This document shows positions 11,946 to 25,510 of a DNA stretch of 64,000 nucleotides, piece after piece. The stretch covers positions 17,953,501 through 18,017,500 of the forward strand of contig JAJNNQ010000009.1 of NCBI GenBank assembly GCA_027886175.1. The letters are read 5' to 3'. Positions within the stretch are counted from its first letter, which is position 1; each line of letters starts with the position of its first letter. The position numbers were made by a program, and so were the translations under genes. Under the pieces are notes generated by a model, which was given only the letters and a program-made list of their open reading frames with translations, was not told where the DNA came from and made no database searches. Origin of the DNA: Phylloscopus collybita (Eukaryota > Chordata > Aves > Passeriformes > Phylloscopidae).

Positions 11946-13272
11946 ATAAAAACACACTGCAATACCATAGTGATTGGTAAGGAAGCATCACGGATTAAGT
12001 TTAAATATTTAACAATAAGAGTCAATAATCCTCTCAGAAAAGGTTTCTTTCTAAACCATTTTGAGATTTTCAGATATTAGGGTGACCAGTTTAAACCTTT
12101 CAAGAGTAAAAAAGTGACAATTTAAAATTAAGATGTAGACAAACTAGAAAGTTGCTGAAAGCCTTGAGAGAAAAGTAATTTCTTTGATATTAATTTCCTC
12201 TCACTTCCTAAATTATGTTGATTTAAATTAAATAAGATGGGCAAACAGGCAAATTTTAATTTCTGAATTGAAAATGAATAGTCTATGGTGCTTCAGATTC
12301 TTCATCAAAATAATAAAATTTTTATAAGTATAAATCTTGTCATATAAGGAGTTTTATTATTAAAGTTGCAGTAAGTATTGAAACTGTATATAGACCATGG
12401 GTAAATGTACATAGAAAAAAACCACAGTAACCAATAGAAAACACATGGATTTGTTGTTAACTTACAGTTTACCCACCAGCATCTGTATACAAACTCTCTC
12501 AAGAGCTGTAAGGACACGTTACTATATCATCCTAGTTCATTCATTGCCTCTATGCTATTAAATTTAAAAGGTCAAGTTTATTTTCTCAGTGCTTGCTGTT
12601 ACTCTCCTTTAAAAGGCAGTTCGTGTCTACATTTACACAGAACACAGTCATGGGACACCTACAATTCTATATAGAGATCCTCAAGCACTAATATTATTTC
12701 TTGAATATTTAATTCCAAAAAGAATGAATTTTACCTAGTAGTTCAAGTTCCCATTTTCATTTTTTAATTACTTAGGAAAGCAATGTAAATCTGGGTCTCT
12801 GATATCTCTCAGAGGAGTCCGAATTGAACATCTTCAGGCTATAAGGCAGCTGTTCCCAGTGATTTGTTTTGTTATGGTTTAAGCTAGTGTGCAAATTCCA
12901 TTATTGATCTTTGTTTTTATTAGAAAGTTTTCCTGAAATAAATAATCTGGGGTTTATTTAACCATTTAAATAAGCCCAGTTGTCATCATGTTTTCTTTTT
13001 AAGTCAGTAATGTGTCTTTTTTATTTATTATTTCCATGGAATATGCTACAGCAGTTTATCTGAGAAGGGATTAAAAAATTGTATCCAGATCAACCTTCAC
13101 TCTGACTGGACCTGACTTTTATGTCTATCCATGATCACCCATAAGATGAAAAAGGAAAAATCACAATTTCTTCATTTTACTACAGCTGTAACTCTTGCCA
13201 ACCACTTTACAGATTGTATAAACTTTTGTATCTCATTTTCTTGAGTGTGAGAAAGCTGGAAAACTCCTGGAC
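11946..13272. other. AT-rich DNA without recognised gene
   Basis: No recognised repeat or coding signal. The frames at 11868-12080 (+) and 12305-12517 (-) carry no motif. Confidence 0.5.
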
Positions 13273-13738
13273 TAAGATAAAGACAGTTTAATAGGAAAAG
13301 CAAATGCCTCACACACAAGCAAAGCAAAACAAGGAATTCATTCAGCACTTCCATGGACAGGCAGATTTTCAGCCATCCCCAGAAGAGCAGGGCCCCTTCA
13401 CATGTAACAGTTCCTTGGAAAACCAATGCCATCCCTCCAAATGTCCCCCTCCTCCTCCCTCTTCCTCCACTTTATACACTGAGCATGATGTCATATGGTC
13501 TGGAATATCCCTTTGGTCAATTTGGGTCATCCGTTCTCGCTTTGTCTCTTCCCAACCTCCCATGCAACCCCAAATTCCTTGCTAGCACAGTAGTACAAAA
13601 AGTCAAAAAGGCTTTGGCTGTCTGTAAGCCCTGCTCAGCAATAACAAAACCATCTCTATATTATTAGCCCTATGTCCAGCCCAAATCCAAAACACAGCCA
13701 CTATGAATAAAATTTACTGCCCCAGAAAAAAACACACA
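13273..13738 (-). mobile_element. Partial ERVK-like LTR, minus orientation
   Basis: The reverse complement matches, in order, the LTR at 42314: a U3 head with an ATTTTATTCATAGTGGCTGTGTTTTGG-like segment, the TGACATCATGCTCAGTG box, a TATAAAG core (13470-13476), a CTGCCTGTCCATGGAAG segment, and an ATTAAA poly(A) signal (13287-13292). The copy stops just beyond the poly(A) signal, so U5 and the terminal CA are missing. The U3 head ends near 13738, where the TGTGTG-like end is altered. The ORFs at 13304-13667 and 13172-13432 fall in this LTR and are not genes. Confidence 0.75.
13470..13476 (-). promoter_or_regulatory. TATAAAG core of the minus-strand LTR
   Basis: The minus strand reads TGACATCATGCTCAGTGTATAAAG. 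A TGACATCA box lies directly upstream and resembles a CRE site (TGACGTCA) in which the CpG has decayed; that interpretation is inference. Confidence 0.55.
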
Positions 13739-14377
13739 AAGCTGTAGTACCACCCATTACCACCTTGTAGTAGTGGGTTTGGAATAACTTCAGTTCTGCT
13801 AAAAAAAAAAAGGAAAAGAACACTACTGAAAAACATTTAACTAGACAAAATATAGTTTTAATATCCAAAGTTCTGAATTTCAAATTTATTTTTTAAATCA
13901 CAAACAGTTGTATTGAAAATTTATCCTGTATTAATGCAGATTTTATATACTGCCATTTTAATTTGGCAGTATTCCATAAACATTTTACTCCCATTTGTCC
14001 AATACTTCACCACTCTACACTAGATATCATTTATTTAGAAATCCATATCCTAAGGCAATGCAGTACAAGAACCTTTCATGTTTAAATGACAGCTATTGAA
14101 AGAACAAGACATGCTACAAAAATAATTCTAGTGAATAAGAGCTTCCATTACAAGAATACATTAAACTGATTCATTACCAAATCTCTTTGATGTTCTGTAT
14201 CATTTATCAACAACATAAATATGAAAGTATTATTCATGATTGGTTTATTAAATCTGTTTAACATGTTTCACATAAAGTATTAAAATTAAAAATAATAATT
14301 ATACATTTTTAAAGAAGTTTGGTATTTTATTATACCAGCGTAAATATACTTCTTCTAAGTTAACCTGTTGGTCAGTG
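13739..14377. other. AT-rich DNA without recognised gene
   Basis: AT-rich spacer between two LTRs. The minus-strand frame at 13701-13883 is chance. No retroviral interior is visible. Confidence 0.5.
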
Positions 14378-14850
14378 TGTCCTGGGTTATAGAACCAAAA
14401 ATGTGTATTCTATTTCATTTGTTAAAAGCAGTTGGGGAGATGTTTTTATCTCTTGTAACTCTGGGGGGAGGGGGGGGCAGATGCCTTCTGATAATGGGCC
14501 AACTGTTAAAATCAGGTGAGGCATTGTTTCTTATCTCTTCCACCACCTGTCCTCCCTCCAGGGGGATATTTTCTGCTGATGGGCCATTAAGGCTCACTAA
14601 GGGCATGACATATTCCATTGTGAGATGCTCCACCCAGTGGGAGGAGCCAACCATTCCTACCTGGATAAAAACTGAGATGCAGGAGCACAAGATATCTGGT
14701 TCCACCAAATTCCTGGAGGAAGACTGGACCCTACTCACCATCACTGGACCATTCTCTCTCAGTATCATCTCTGCTCCAGCAGAACCACATCTGCCACTCC
14801 AGGAGGACTTCTGGACTGCGTCAAACACCCTAACCAACAGGGTGCTAGGT
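14378..14850 (+). mobile_element. Partial ERVL-like LTR, same family as 8671, plus orientation
   Basis: It starts TGTCCTGGGTTATAG and follows the 8671 LTR over nearly its whole promoter half. Shared landmarks include AAGCAGTTGGGGAGATGTTTT, GATGCCTTCTGATAATGGGCC, CACCTGTCCTCCCTCCAGGG, ATAAAAACTGAGATGCA and CACCCTAACCAACAGGGTG. The likeness ends soon after GTGCTAGGTTGT near 14850, and the right end with its poly(A) half is missing or replaced. The bases before the start are CAGTG, and no second copy was found to the right. The 209-codon plus frame at 14368-14997 and the 192-codon minus frame overlapping it are readings of the LTR; the same region in the sister LTR is broken into shorter frames. 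Confidence 0.8.
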
Positions 14851-17800
14851 TGTATTATTCCATTTATTTTACCTTTTTTTCTCTCTTCTTTTAAATTGGA
14901 TCTCTCACTGGGTTTTGCTTTCAAACCAGCGCACAATGTTAGTAGAATAAGGACTGGATTCTTAGCAGAAGAATACGTTTTCCCACAGCACAATTAATAA
15001 AATCCAAATATATTTCAAGTATATAAAAAAGGGCTGACTTTCCAGGTTTGTATGAAATAATATGTAATTATTTAAGGAGTGAAGTATTCTAAGACAAGCA
15101 AACTGCAACTATTTAAAAGCATTGGTGATATAAAGTCTTAATGGCCTCTGTCACAGTGCTTTCTTTAATTACTCTTTCATGTTAAAATCTTTCCTCTTTC
15201 TTCTCATTCTTGTACTCCTACAACAGCAGCAACTTACACATTGTCTCAACAGCTGAATTTACTAGATAAATTAATACAGCTATCTCAAGGAAAACTTAAA
15301 AGGAAAGTAGGCATTGCGATAACTTTACATGTCAATGCAGAGCTTGGATGCATAATTGTGGGCTATTGTTCTTGACCAGAGATCTTAAAATATGAGTCTT
15401 GGAGTTAGTGCTAAAGAGGTGCTAGTAATGGTGCACACACAGTGACAAGGAAAGGCAAAACATCAGCTCCAGCTGCCTAAAAGTGTATGATAAGGAGTTA
15501 CTCTCCAGAAGTCAATAGTAAAGCACACATTTTGTGCCTTTTTGCCTCCCAGAGAGTTAAAGAAAGTTGTTTTTTTAGAAGCAACCCTGCCATTCCCACC
15601 ATCCTCTCCTCAGCTGCTAGGACATCAAACAAACACAGTTGTGAAGCCTTTATGAACAGTGGTAATCTTTTGGGCTCATAGTCTAGTGTATAAAACCTGT
15701 TACCATGAATAACAAATCTTAGAAATGTTCTAAATTTGTGACAGTATTTTCCAAATCCATTTTTTCTTATTTCAAAGTACATTTTATTTGACTGAGATAA
15801 AAATAAATTTATCATGGCAAAACTACCTAGTCTTTTTGGATCATTATACTTTTGTCTGACAAAGAGACATCAACAGCAACATTTTCTAAACGACAGTATC
15901 ATGAAAGAACAAATAAGGCTGGCAACTTTGGAAATCCTAGGATGAATTTGTGCGAGAGATTCTGTGTATCTGTATGCAGAACAGCTCATGACTGAGTAGC
16001 TGGAAATGCTGGGATGACAGTTGGCTTTTTCAGCTGCTTATGTTATTAGAGAGATTGAAATGGATGTCCACAAGAAACACCGTAATATGATTTTTCATTT
16101 ACAATTTAAATGTATGACTATTCTGCTTTAGTAAAAGGTTGTGGGTTTTTTTCCCCCAGTAAAGAAAATTTTTCTATATCCTTCAGGGGCTTCATATTTT
16201 TTTTTATTTGCTTTTAATTAATAGAATTCAAATGCAAGATGATTCTACACAGTTAGACATCAAAAGATATTTGCTTGTAAATGCAGTCCTACCTTAGTAG
16301 TAGAAAAAGAATACTCTTTTGTTTAAGTCTTAATGTCATCCATAAAGAATTTAATAAACAAACAAAAAAATTCCTCCAGGAATAATAGATACTAAATTTA
16401 TATTCACTGTAAACAATAGGATTCTCTCTGGTATACCAAGCAGAAATGGGATGGGATGAAATGGAATATTGAAATAATAAACTTAGCTAGATAGCAAAAT
16501 ACCCACAGGTATGATTTCCTTACAGTTGCCTGTCAAAATACCATGATACTTGAAACTAAAATATCAGTGTCATCTGCTATGGAACTATATTGAAAAGAAC
16601 CTTGGAGTTTTTTCTGTGACTTTAATGATATGACCAAACTAAAAACAACCTGTGGCAAAATAAAATAACAAAAAATAAAATAAATAAAATTGTGCATGCT
16701 GTCAATTTTATGTGAGATGATCAATACAGACAGGGAGATGTTGTAAAAATTAGAGGAGCTTATCTGTCTCCTAAATTGGAACCAACATAGTGGAACTCAG
16801 TATGGCAACACTCTAAAACTGATACCATCTATGCTTCAGAGCAGATTGGGTTTTTTTCCCTTCTGCATCACACAAAAGTCACAAAGTTTTAGCATTTTAC
16901 TTTCAGTATTCATTGACCTTGCCACAGACATGACATCATATTTAAAATTTTAAATGTATTTTTAAATGTACAGCTCAGAAAGATTAAATTGACAAACCAA
17001 TCACAGTTTTTTGGGTTTTTTTCTGAAAAACAACTGAGAAAAACCTTTCTGAAGGCTGTGGCTGCCTACCTGACACAAGAATCTGAAGGAGAAAATTTAA
17101 TGAGGAGAAGCTGCTCTCTAATACTCTCTCTCTCTCAAAAAAGCAAAAAAGAGAAAAAAAAAATCCCAATAACAAAACAAACCAAAATCAAAACGAAACC
17201 CCCCCTTATTTAAATGTTTATTTTAGTTCTAAAAAAAATAAGCCCCAAAATTCTACAAGAATTCTACAAGAATCTTTCACAAGACGCTCAGATTCTTTCC
17301 ACTAAATCTCACTTGACCAAAACTCCTAATAAGCAACTGTTCTTGAGTAACTGTGCTCTGAAGACTGTTGACAAGTATCTTTGGAAGAATTTTGGAGATT
17401 TCAAACAGAAATCATGAGGTAACAGAAACTATAATTCAAAAAGCCAGAAAGTGATGTCTTTCTGTTTCACAAACTTGGTGATATCCACTGTCTTAATTTT
17501 GTACCTGGAACCTCTGGTTTCCTTAAGTTTTATAAAATACAACACCCTTAACAGAAACTGGTCTAAAACTTCAGATATATTGGTGCCAGGAATATTATTT
17601 TAACTAGGTACAATGAAACAGCTTCTTTGTTTGGATCCCCCACAAGAGAAGGACAGAGTAATTTTCATTACTACTTCACAAATTCTTAGTGGAAAAGAGA
17701 AAGCAGCTTTTAATCATTAAAACTCCTCCAGCAGTGACAAGTAATTCAGTGCCTAACTTGGCAACCTCACGGGGCCTTCTTATTAATATGAACCGCATGC

Positions 17801-20800
17801 TTTCTTGGCAAAGAAAGCATTGCTACTGATTTCTACCATTTCTAACAAAGATCTCTTTTCGTGGGCCCTAAACCTGTGAATTCACTAGTACAATCTGGTA
17901 TCAGGCACACAGTGTGCAAATGTACAATATGTGGAGCAGAGGAGAATCAGTCTCAAGTGGCCTGGGTTGAAGGGTCTTGAAAACAACCACCCAGCGTGTG
18001 CCAGCTTTCTGACACTGCCAGATAACTGCCCATTCACAAAACCGAAAGAATATTTCTTTTCAGTAAGTGTCTCCCCTAGATGATTTGTAGGAACAATCAA
18101 GGCAATTAGGTGCACTTTTGGGTGTCTAAATAATGCCAACTATGCCTGCAAATAATTGTATGTTGAAAGACCAAACATTTATCTAAAAAAAAAGAAAAAA
18201 AGAAAGAACATGTATTTATGTTGCCCAGCTTATATAGAGTACGTGAATGAATCATGATTTCTGCACAATAAAAAGGAAGAAATAACATAGACTACCACAG
18301 ACTGCAGAGGCATGTGGGCAGGAAAATTCATCATATAAGGTGTCTGAGAAAATCCAGGGGGAATTAATGATCTGCTCTATTCAAGAACATTTAAAAAACA
18401 ATACCATCTGGCATTAAGTAGAATTCAGGCCAAGAGTTGGCAGGAAAATAGGTTTGACAACCTTGACATAAAAACTACTTACTCTCAGTGACAATTATGG
18501 TCTCCTTGCCAGTTCAAAAGCATATCTTCCCAAGAATGGCATTTAGTCCCTACTGGCATTTGAAACACCACACAATCTTTACACCAGAGATTAAAGTAAA
18601 AACACTTATGCAAAGCACCAAACAGAGATAACAGCATAATCTGGATAAACACACCAAATACTAAATCACTGTTCATTATGTTTAGAACTAATGAGAACTG
18701 ACATCAAATAGTAAAAGAGTGTTCATTTCTCTAGCTGGAAGCTTTGAAATACAGTTTGCTTTACATATTCTAATAATTTTTTTAAGTCAAAATTCTTTCC
18801 AAATTTTTTAGAAAGGGTCCTAGTTGACATTGCTTTCCCTACAGAATAGGACTTCCTCAGCTGCCTATTTATTACCAAGTGCATTTTTCTGGGCTAGTGA
18901 CAAATAGATAAAACTGCAACCAGCTTCTTTAAGTTTTTTTAATAATCTTCACTATTAAAAGCCAAAAATTAGCCCTATTCACATACTATTTAACTGATTT
19001 CAGATATCTAAGGGAAAAACATGATCTTATTTTATATGTTACCAAATCTCAAATCAGCCTTCTCTGTGGCTGTACAAAACTGGTAGACATGGCTTCTCTT
19101 ACTTTAAGTACAAGAACTCTCTATCAGTAATTAGCACTAAAGAATGCATGTGGCATCTTTTATCAAGACTTAATTTAAGAAAAAAACAATAGGATTTCTG
19201 GGAGATGCATATGACCACCTTCCATGTTAACATAAAAAGAAAAAAATCTTATATTTTAAATTCTCAGCTATAACAACAACAAAGGGTTAAAATTTTTAGA
19301 AGACCTGTGACAATTCTCAAACAATAGCTGTCCACCCCTAAGATGTTAAAACTACTGTATAGGGTTTACTTTTCTGATTGGTTTAAAACTATGTAGTGGG
19401 TTAATGAAGGTGTTATAATATAAGGTATATGGCATCAGTATATGCAAAATTTTATCATGTAGCTTACAGTAACCACAGATATTTCCAAATTAGTTCTTGA
19501 TACTCAGTTACTTTACTTTCACTGTTACTAAAATTCCTACTAAATCTCTAGTGAGAATTCTAAAATTGTATGATGTGTATTTGGAGGAAAAAACATTGTG
19601 TCTGAACTTTAACTTGTATAGAATATCTGTGTCTGAAGATACAGTTTGTTTTTTTTTAATGGGTACAAGATACCAATTGTTAATAAATATGAAAACCTAA
19701 TCCTCTAAAGTTTTGAGTACTTAAAAATGATAATGATATTTCTACCACATTCCCTATGTAATGTAACTTGTTTCCCTGGTGTTTTCACATTCTCTAGTTT
19801 TAGACTTTTAGAAGTGTGTCATCATTAGCTCTTTCAGAATAGAAGGAGTAAAGAATAAGGTAATTGCAGTGTGGCTATGATAAATTGTTAAAGAGTAAAA
19901 ATAAACATCTTCATCTACATCTATTGCAGTAAATATCTTCTCGTATGTGTTTATAATTCAAAAGACTAAAAGTAGTTGAGGCAAAAATATGCAAAGTTTT
20001 AAAAAGGATCCAGAAATGAAAAAATAAAGGGGAACAGAAAATCTAAACTGACTTGTGACTTTTAATCTGACTTATAGACCTGAACCGAGTTCCAAATATG
20101 ACAGTAGTTTATTAAGAGTTTACCTTAGGCACTTCAATATCACTGAATCAGCAAACTAAGTCTATTAAGCTATAAGAACAACAAAAGACTAGCATATTTT
20201 AAAATATATTGGAAAATGGATATGTGTAATTATTTATGTTCCATAGATGATATATTTAGTTCAATATCAGTGAATGTGATATTTCAGTTGCTTCTTAGAC
20301 ATAGCATTAAAGAAGTCAACAATGTGCAGTTAATGCTTTGATGAAAAAACGTTTCCTGGTTTCCTGTGATTTCATGTAGTATTAGAGAAAAGAGATTATT
20401 TTAAAAAAAATTGATAAATAATATTGCATTCAAACAAAAACTCATTTGCCAAGCAGAAATTAAGAGAAAACGACAGCAGAGCATATAAAGCTGATGGAAC
20501 TTACTGGCATTTTGTAACTATGTATTCCTTTAGCACATTGTTTCTGTATTTCGTTTTAGCTCATAGTGAATCTCACCCAGCTCCTATACAGCTATACAAT
20601 TATGAAATTTTGAAAGAATTTGACCTTAATCAATGCCTGCAAGTAAAATGCAAATTCTATTGACATCATCCCCAAAAATTAGGGGTTTTGGTGTTGGTTA
20701 ACACAATCAGTATTAAAGCAAAAAATTCATTAAAAAATAATTAAAAATTCAATGCTGTTTTACAGCCTGCTGGAACAAAACCGAAATCCATCAAAATCTA

Positions 20801-23592
20801 AACTAAGTATGGCTACACTTTGCTGATGCTCAGAAATTTCATGGTTCTGTTCTACTTTATGGACTAGGTACTCCAACCAGGTCATCTGCATGCCAAAGTC
20901 GTAGAAAAACTTTGATGCAATATATCCCCTCCAAAGAAGAACCATGAAACAAGAAGTATTTCAATCAGATTAATTGCCCTAAAGAAAGTATAAGATGTGA
21001 AATCTACTAAGAAAGTATATCTGACTTATCTCAGACATAGATTTTTCTCATAGTAAATTTGAGAACATAAATATGGATATTTATGAGAAGATTCAGTTTG
21101 TGTAGCAGACGTGGATTGTGATTGGCATTTTCATATACATATGTAAATAAGATGCAAAATACTATCACTGCTACAAAAGAGCAAATATGTTAGATCAATG
21201 TAATGGATAATTTATGTGTAGCTCATTCTAACTCTATTACAATATTAGAATAATATCCAATTAGTGTCTTGGAATAATTGAAAAGAGTGTGTAAACATGT
21301 AAAAGTGCTAAGATTTTTAGTTGCTGTAATTCCCAAAGCCTTGTCCTATTACAAACATGGCATTGGGAATAACATTTATGAAAAACAAGAACTCCCCTAG
21401 TCCTGTGATGATGAACAAATGTATATTTTGCAAAGTTTTTTACTTTGAGGTGTTTTGTGTTTCCACAAGCCAGATGAAATTGCATGCCATTTTTCTCTTT
21501 CTCAGAAATGCGTTACACAAAGATTTTTCAAAAAGACCCTGGTGGCACTCATGCTTAACAAAAGGTCATGAGTCATGCACAAAACATTCTCTGTAATAAA
21601 CCATTTTCCTAGTTACATATTGTTCATCAGTATTCACTTATATTACTGATATAAAAAGGTAAAAAATAAAAATACAGAAAAGAATATTTAAGATATTTTA
21701 GAAAAAACCCACAATCATATTTACCACATAGTAGGCTTAGTCAAGGTACAAGAGAAACATCCCCAAATGTTGGTATGTTCCATAAAATGCTTTTTTTATC
21801 CTGTTTAGCGAGTGTTCAGGGACATATGAAAGGAGTGACAACAAGGAAAAAAACCCCATGTCTCAGGCTTTTCTCCTTTACCTTCTTAAAATAATTCTCT
21901 ATTCATAGTCAACAATTTTAACCTCTGTGATGAGACAGAAAAAAAATCAAGATTATGTCTTAAAATAGTTTAGGTCAAAGCATGAGGGCATTTTGGGATG
22001 TGAAAACCAGCACTAGTTTAAAAAGATTTTAACACAGAACTTTTCTGAAAGCAATTGGATGACCATACAATAAACAGTAGTGATTTATGTGTTTGAAGCC
22101 ACTCCTATCATGTACAACATCTGCCATCAGATTAAATATTTAAATTCTTAAAAACACATAATTAAAGTAACCAAATCTGGAAATTATTACAATATAAATG
22201 TTCAGAAAAGGAAGGTGGAAATCAGGGGCAAAGTGAGATAAATATGTTTCACTGTTTGAATGTCTAGTGTCTCTGAAAACAATTTGACCTTCCAAACCAA
22301 AGACTCGCCCAGGTAGTTGGCACATTACACTTCTTTCATAAAAACTGTGAAAAAAATTTGAAAGAATTTCCCCTCTGATCCTCAGGACAATTTTTAAATA
22401 TTCAGGAATAGGTGTTCATATGTCACAGTTAAGTAGTGAAAAGCCCATTAGTACTGAAAAAATGAAGCATAGAAACAAGTTCCATGCAGGCTTCATCACA
22501 GAATAGTTGCCCAACTCACAGCTTCAACCTCATCTCCAAGGGTTCAGTTCCCTAAAAGGCACTGTAGAAAACACTTCACAAAAGATAATACAGATTGAAT
22601 TTCTCAACAATATTTTATAGATAGAATTATCATTTGCTTAAGATGTTTTCTTCCTCTACAGTGTTTATTCCTTTATTTTACCTCTCCCCCACTTTGACTG
22701 GATGTAAGCTTCAACTGAATTTATTTAAATTAAGATTGATTATTTCATAAATATTTGAATTGTTTTAAAGCTGTAGCCTTGTGACTGAGAATGGTTTGTT
22801 ATGAAAATCAGAAGAAAACCATTTTGGATTGGTTTATATTTCCTTTTTTTCTAATAATAACTAGTATTAATTTATTAAACTATCACTGATTTCCTGAAAA
22901 TGAAAAAGTTTGGTTTTATTTCAAATATAAAAGCAAAATATCTGAATTAAACACTTTGATATTAAAACCCAGTAATTAAAAGAGGGATTTTATGTACAGT
23001 GTGGGTTTCTACATGAGACAGAGGACAAATCTATGGTTTATAAAATACCTTGGTAAATGATCATTCATTAGTTTATTTTCTGGGCATATTCAAAATTTAA
23101 TCCAGGAAAAAAAAAAAAGAGTATTATGTAAATGCCATGTTTGTGAGATATCATTAAGAAAAGGAGCAATGTCTGACTTAAGCTTACTGTAAGAAACTGA
23201 CCTACAGTTTATTTAATTCTTGTGATTGTAGGTTTATGCTTCAAGCATAGAATGCTGAAATGATCTTTCAGTGTTATGCTTTTAGCAAAAATAACTGTAC
23301 CCAGCAAAGTCCACCTACTCTCTTCACATGTAGCACAAGATTAACATTTACAGTCATTAGAATACTTATGTATTTTTCCTCTTTAAACCAGGTAGCAATA
23401 GAACGAAGAAAAAAACTCTTGCTAAGGCTGACAAGTTGCAGTTAATCAAAGACATGGAAAAGAGAGGCAGGTGTGAAGAGCTTCTATACAGACAAAATGT
23501 TATATTGATATCTAAGTAAAAGTAAAAATATTGAGACTTCAAAATTTTATATAAAGCCACACCTTACATGATTTGTGTTTGTTTTACTTCAA
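14851..23592. other. Long AT-rich stretch without recognised gene
   Basis: About 8.7 kb of AT-rich, unique-looking DNA. Short frames here (15487-15815, 16984-17417, 17885-18139, 20424-20663, 20760-20945, 21261-21596, 22140-22325 and 23260-23560) show no recognisable domain. A 12-base direct repeat (ATTCTACAAGA type) lies near 17250-17272. Conserved noncoding elements could be present, but they cannot be recognised without cross-species alignment. Confidence 0.5.
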
Positions 23593-23800
23593 ATCCATGA
23601 GCAGTATTGAAGGTGGAAATGCTAGTTTTGGTGCAAGGCTGCACAGCAACAGGACAGGAGGAAATGGCCTCAAGCTGCACAAGGAGAGATTCAAGTTTGA
23701 CATTAGGAAATGTTTCTTTACTGAAATTGGAATGACATTGGACAAGTTACTTAAGCAAGTGGTAGAGTATCCATCCCTGGGAGTGTTCAAGAAATGACTA
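23593..23800 (+). mobile_element. CR1 LINE 3' fragment, plus orientation, old copy
   Basis: The sequence follows the CR1 3' region: AACAGGACAGGAGGAAATGG, CTGCACAAGGAGAGATTCAAG, GACATTAGGAAATGTTTCTTTAC and CTGGGAGTGTTCAAG occur in order. The copy is well diverged and lacks the terminal ATTCTATGATT repeats. Frames 23573-23797 (+) and 23584-23805 (-) are readings of this repeat. Confidence 0.8.
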
Positions 23801-25510
23801 CGCATGGCACTCTCTGCTGTGATTCAGTTGACATGATGTTGTTTGGCCAATGGGTGGTTTTCTTCTTCATTGCACTTTGGTGTGACCTCACTTAGGACTA
23901 CTACTGAATTTATTTAAATTTTCTCTCTTGATCACTCTCTGCAACTCACAGGAAATATGCAGTATGCCATCTTGAAACAAAGATTCAAGGACATTATTTC
24001 CTTAACTTCAAGTGAAAATTATAAAAATTACTTGCAAAACTGTAAGATAAGTTGAATTCTACTGCTTTTTTTTATCCTTGAGATAATAGCATCATATCAA
24101 TTGATAGTGATAATAAATAAATTTTAAAAATATTATGTTATAATTCTCTATTAAAACTTAAAACTGTGAAGCTTACTGAGAAAAAAAAAGAATGTTCTTA
24201 GAATGCAATTTCAATTTAAGAAGGGTCATAATTTATATTTTGCAATGAGTACAACTCTTTTTTTGATGTAGAAGGGTTGTTGTTTTTCTCAAGTCCCTTC
24301 TACTGCTGGAACATAAAATATCAGGCTTTTCAAAGTACCCACATTGAAGTTAGATAACTAAAACAATAGAAAGAAATATCCAGCCGTTTCATTTATCTTT
24401 AAAAAAAAACAAAAAAACAAAACTTCAACAGACATCACAGCTCAGGTAAAACTCCTGGAAGTGCTTTTATTTCATTACTATGTTAAGTGAAGCTTTTATA
24501 ATAAGTTTCTTTTTTAAGGTTTGCTTTATATTTGAGGATGATTCCTACAAAAATTCTATTCAAGCATGAGGTAGAAACATTACTGACAATTTTCTTCTGC
24601 AATCCCCTGCATTTTTTAATCAGTAGATTAAAATTCAACAGCTGCTTTAATGGAAATGTATGCCATAGCTTACAAAACCTACCAAAAATATTCTCTCAGC
24701 ATTGAATCTTATCAGTGTTTCTGAAGAAGGTGCAGAGAATGGAACTGTTGTTTTCTTCATTCCTTGTATTTCTTCTTCAAAAAAAAGATGTATTTTCCTT
24801 TGGAAATAAGAGAAATAGTCATAGGGCGGGTTAAGATGACAAAGCAATGATTAGGTTTTGTGGGCAGACTCAAAAATAAAAGCAATCTCTAAAATAATTA
24901 ATCCCTTTTGTAATTGTCAGAGAATTCTGATCTTGTGTTTTCTGAGAAATTAAGAAAATATTGCTTGATGGTTTTTTTTCTTAATTTTGTGGTTTCCCCA
25001 TACCTTCTTTTTAAAAGTATTTCTGAACGAATGTTTTGGGAAGCAGTAGTGTTTTTCCAAAGCTGATCAGAGTTAACAAAAATGCAGTAGTTTCAGTGAC
25101 CCTGGACTTAGGACAAGACTAGAAGTGATTTTCAAGTCTTACTCAGAGTTATTTCCCACCTGAAGCTGAGAGAATGTGAAAATGCAGGTAACCACAGAAA
25201 AATAGCTCAGCAAGAAATGTTTGATTTTTATAATGAACATTATAAATAAAAATACATTTTTTAGGGAATTCAAAACATGGTTCTGTTCTCTGAAACATAT
25301 AAAACACATAATAGACTATTGTTAGTTGCTTGGCAAGAATATGTTTAATTTCCTGTTGAATTTCATATTGATGTGTTAATTACAAAAATTAGAAGCTGAA
25401 AAGCGTTTGACTTCTTTAATTGAAAAAAACCCAAAACCAAACACTGTCAATATTATTGGAGATTTGGCAACAGCTGTTACTTAATCAGAAGGCAAAAAGT
25501 TATATAATCT
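23801..25510. other. AT-rich DNA without recognised gene
   Basis: No recognised element. The minus-strand frame at 24647-24847 has no motif. Confidence 0.5.

Noticed and set aside
8671..14850. One full provirus bounded by the two related LTRs
   Set aside because: The left LTR has its own perfect duplication on both sides, and the 4.9 kb between holds no gag, pol or env trace on either strand, but does hold other LTRs in the opposite orientation.
14368..14997. 209-codon plus-strand and 192-codon minus-strand frames as genes
   Set aside because: Both lie across LTR sequence shared with 8671-9470. No protein motif is present and the same region is broken in the sister copy.
20760..20945. 61-codon minus-strand frame with natural-looking composition
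   Set aside because: No recognised family, no convincing splice signals and no neighbouring exon.
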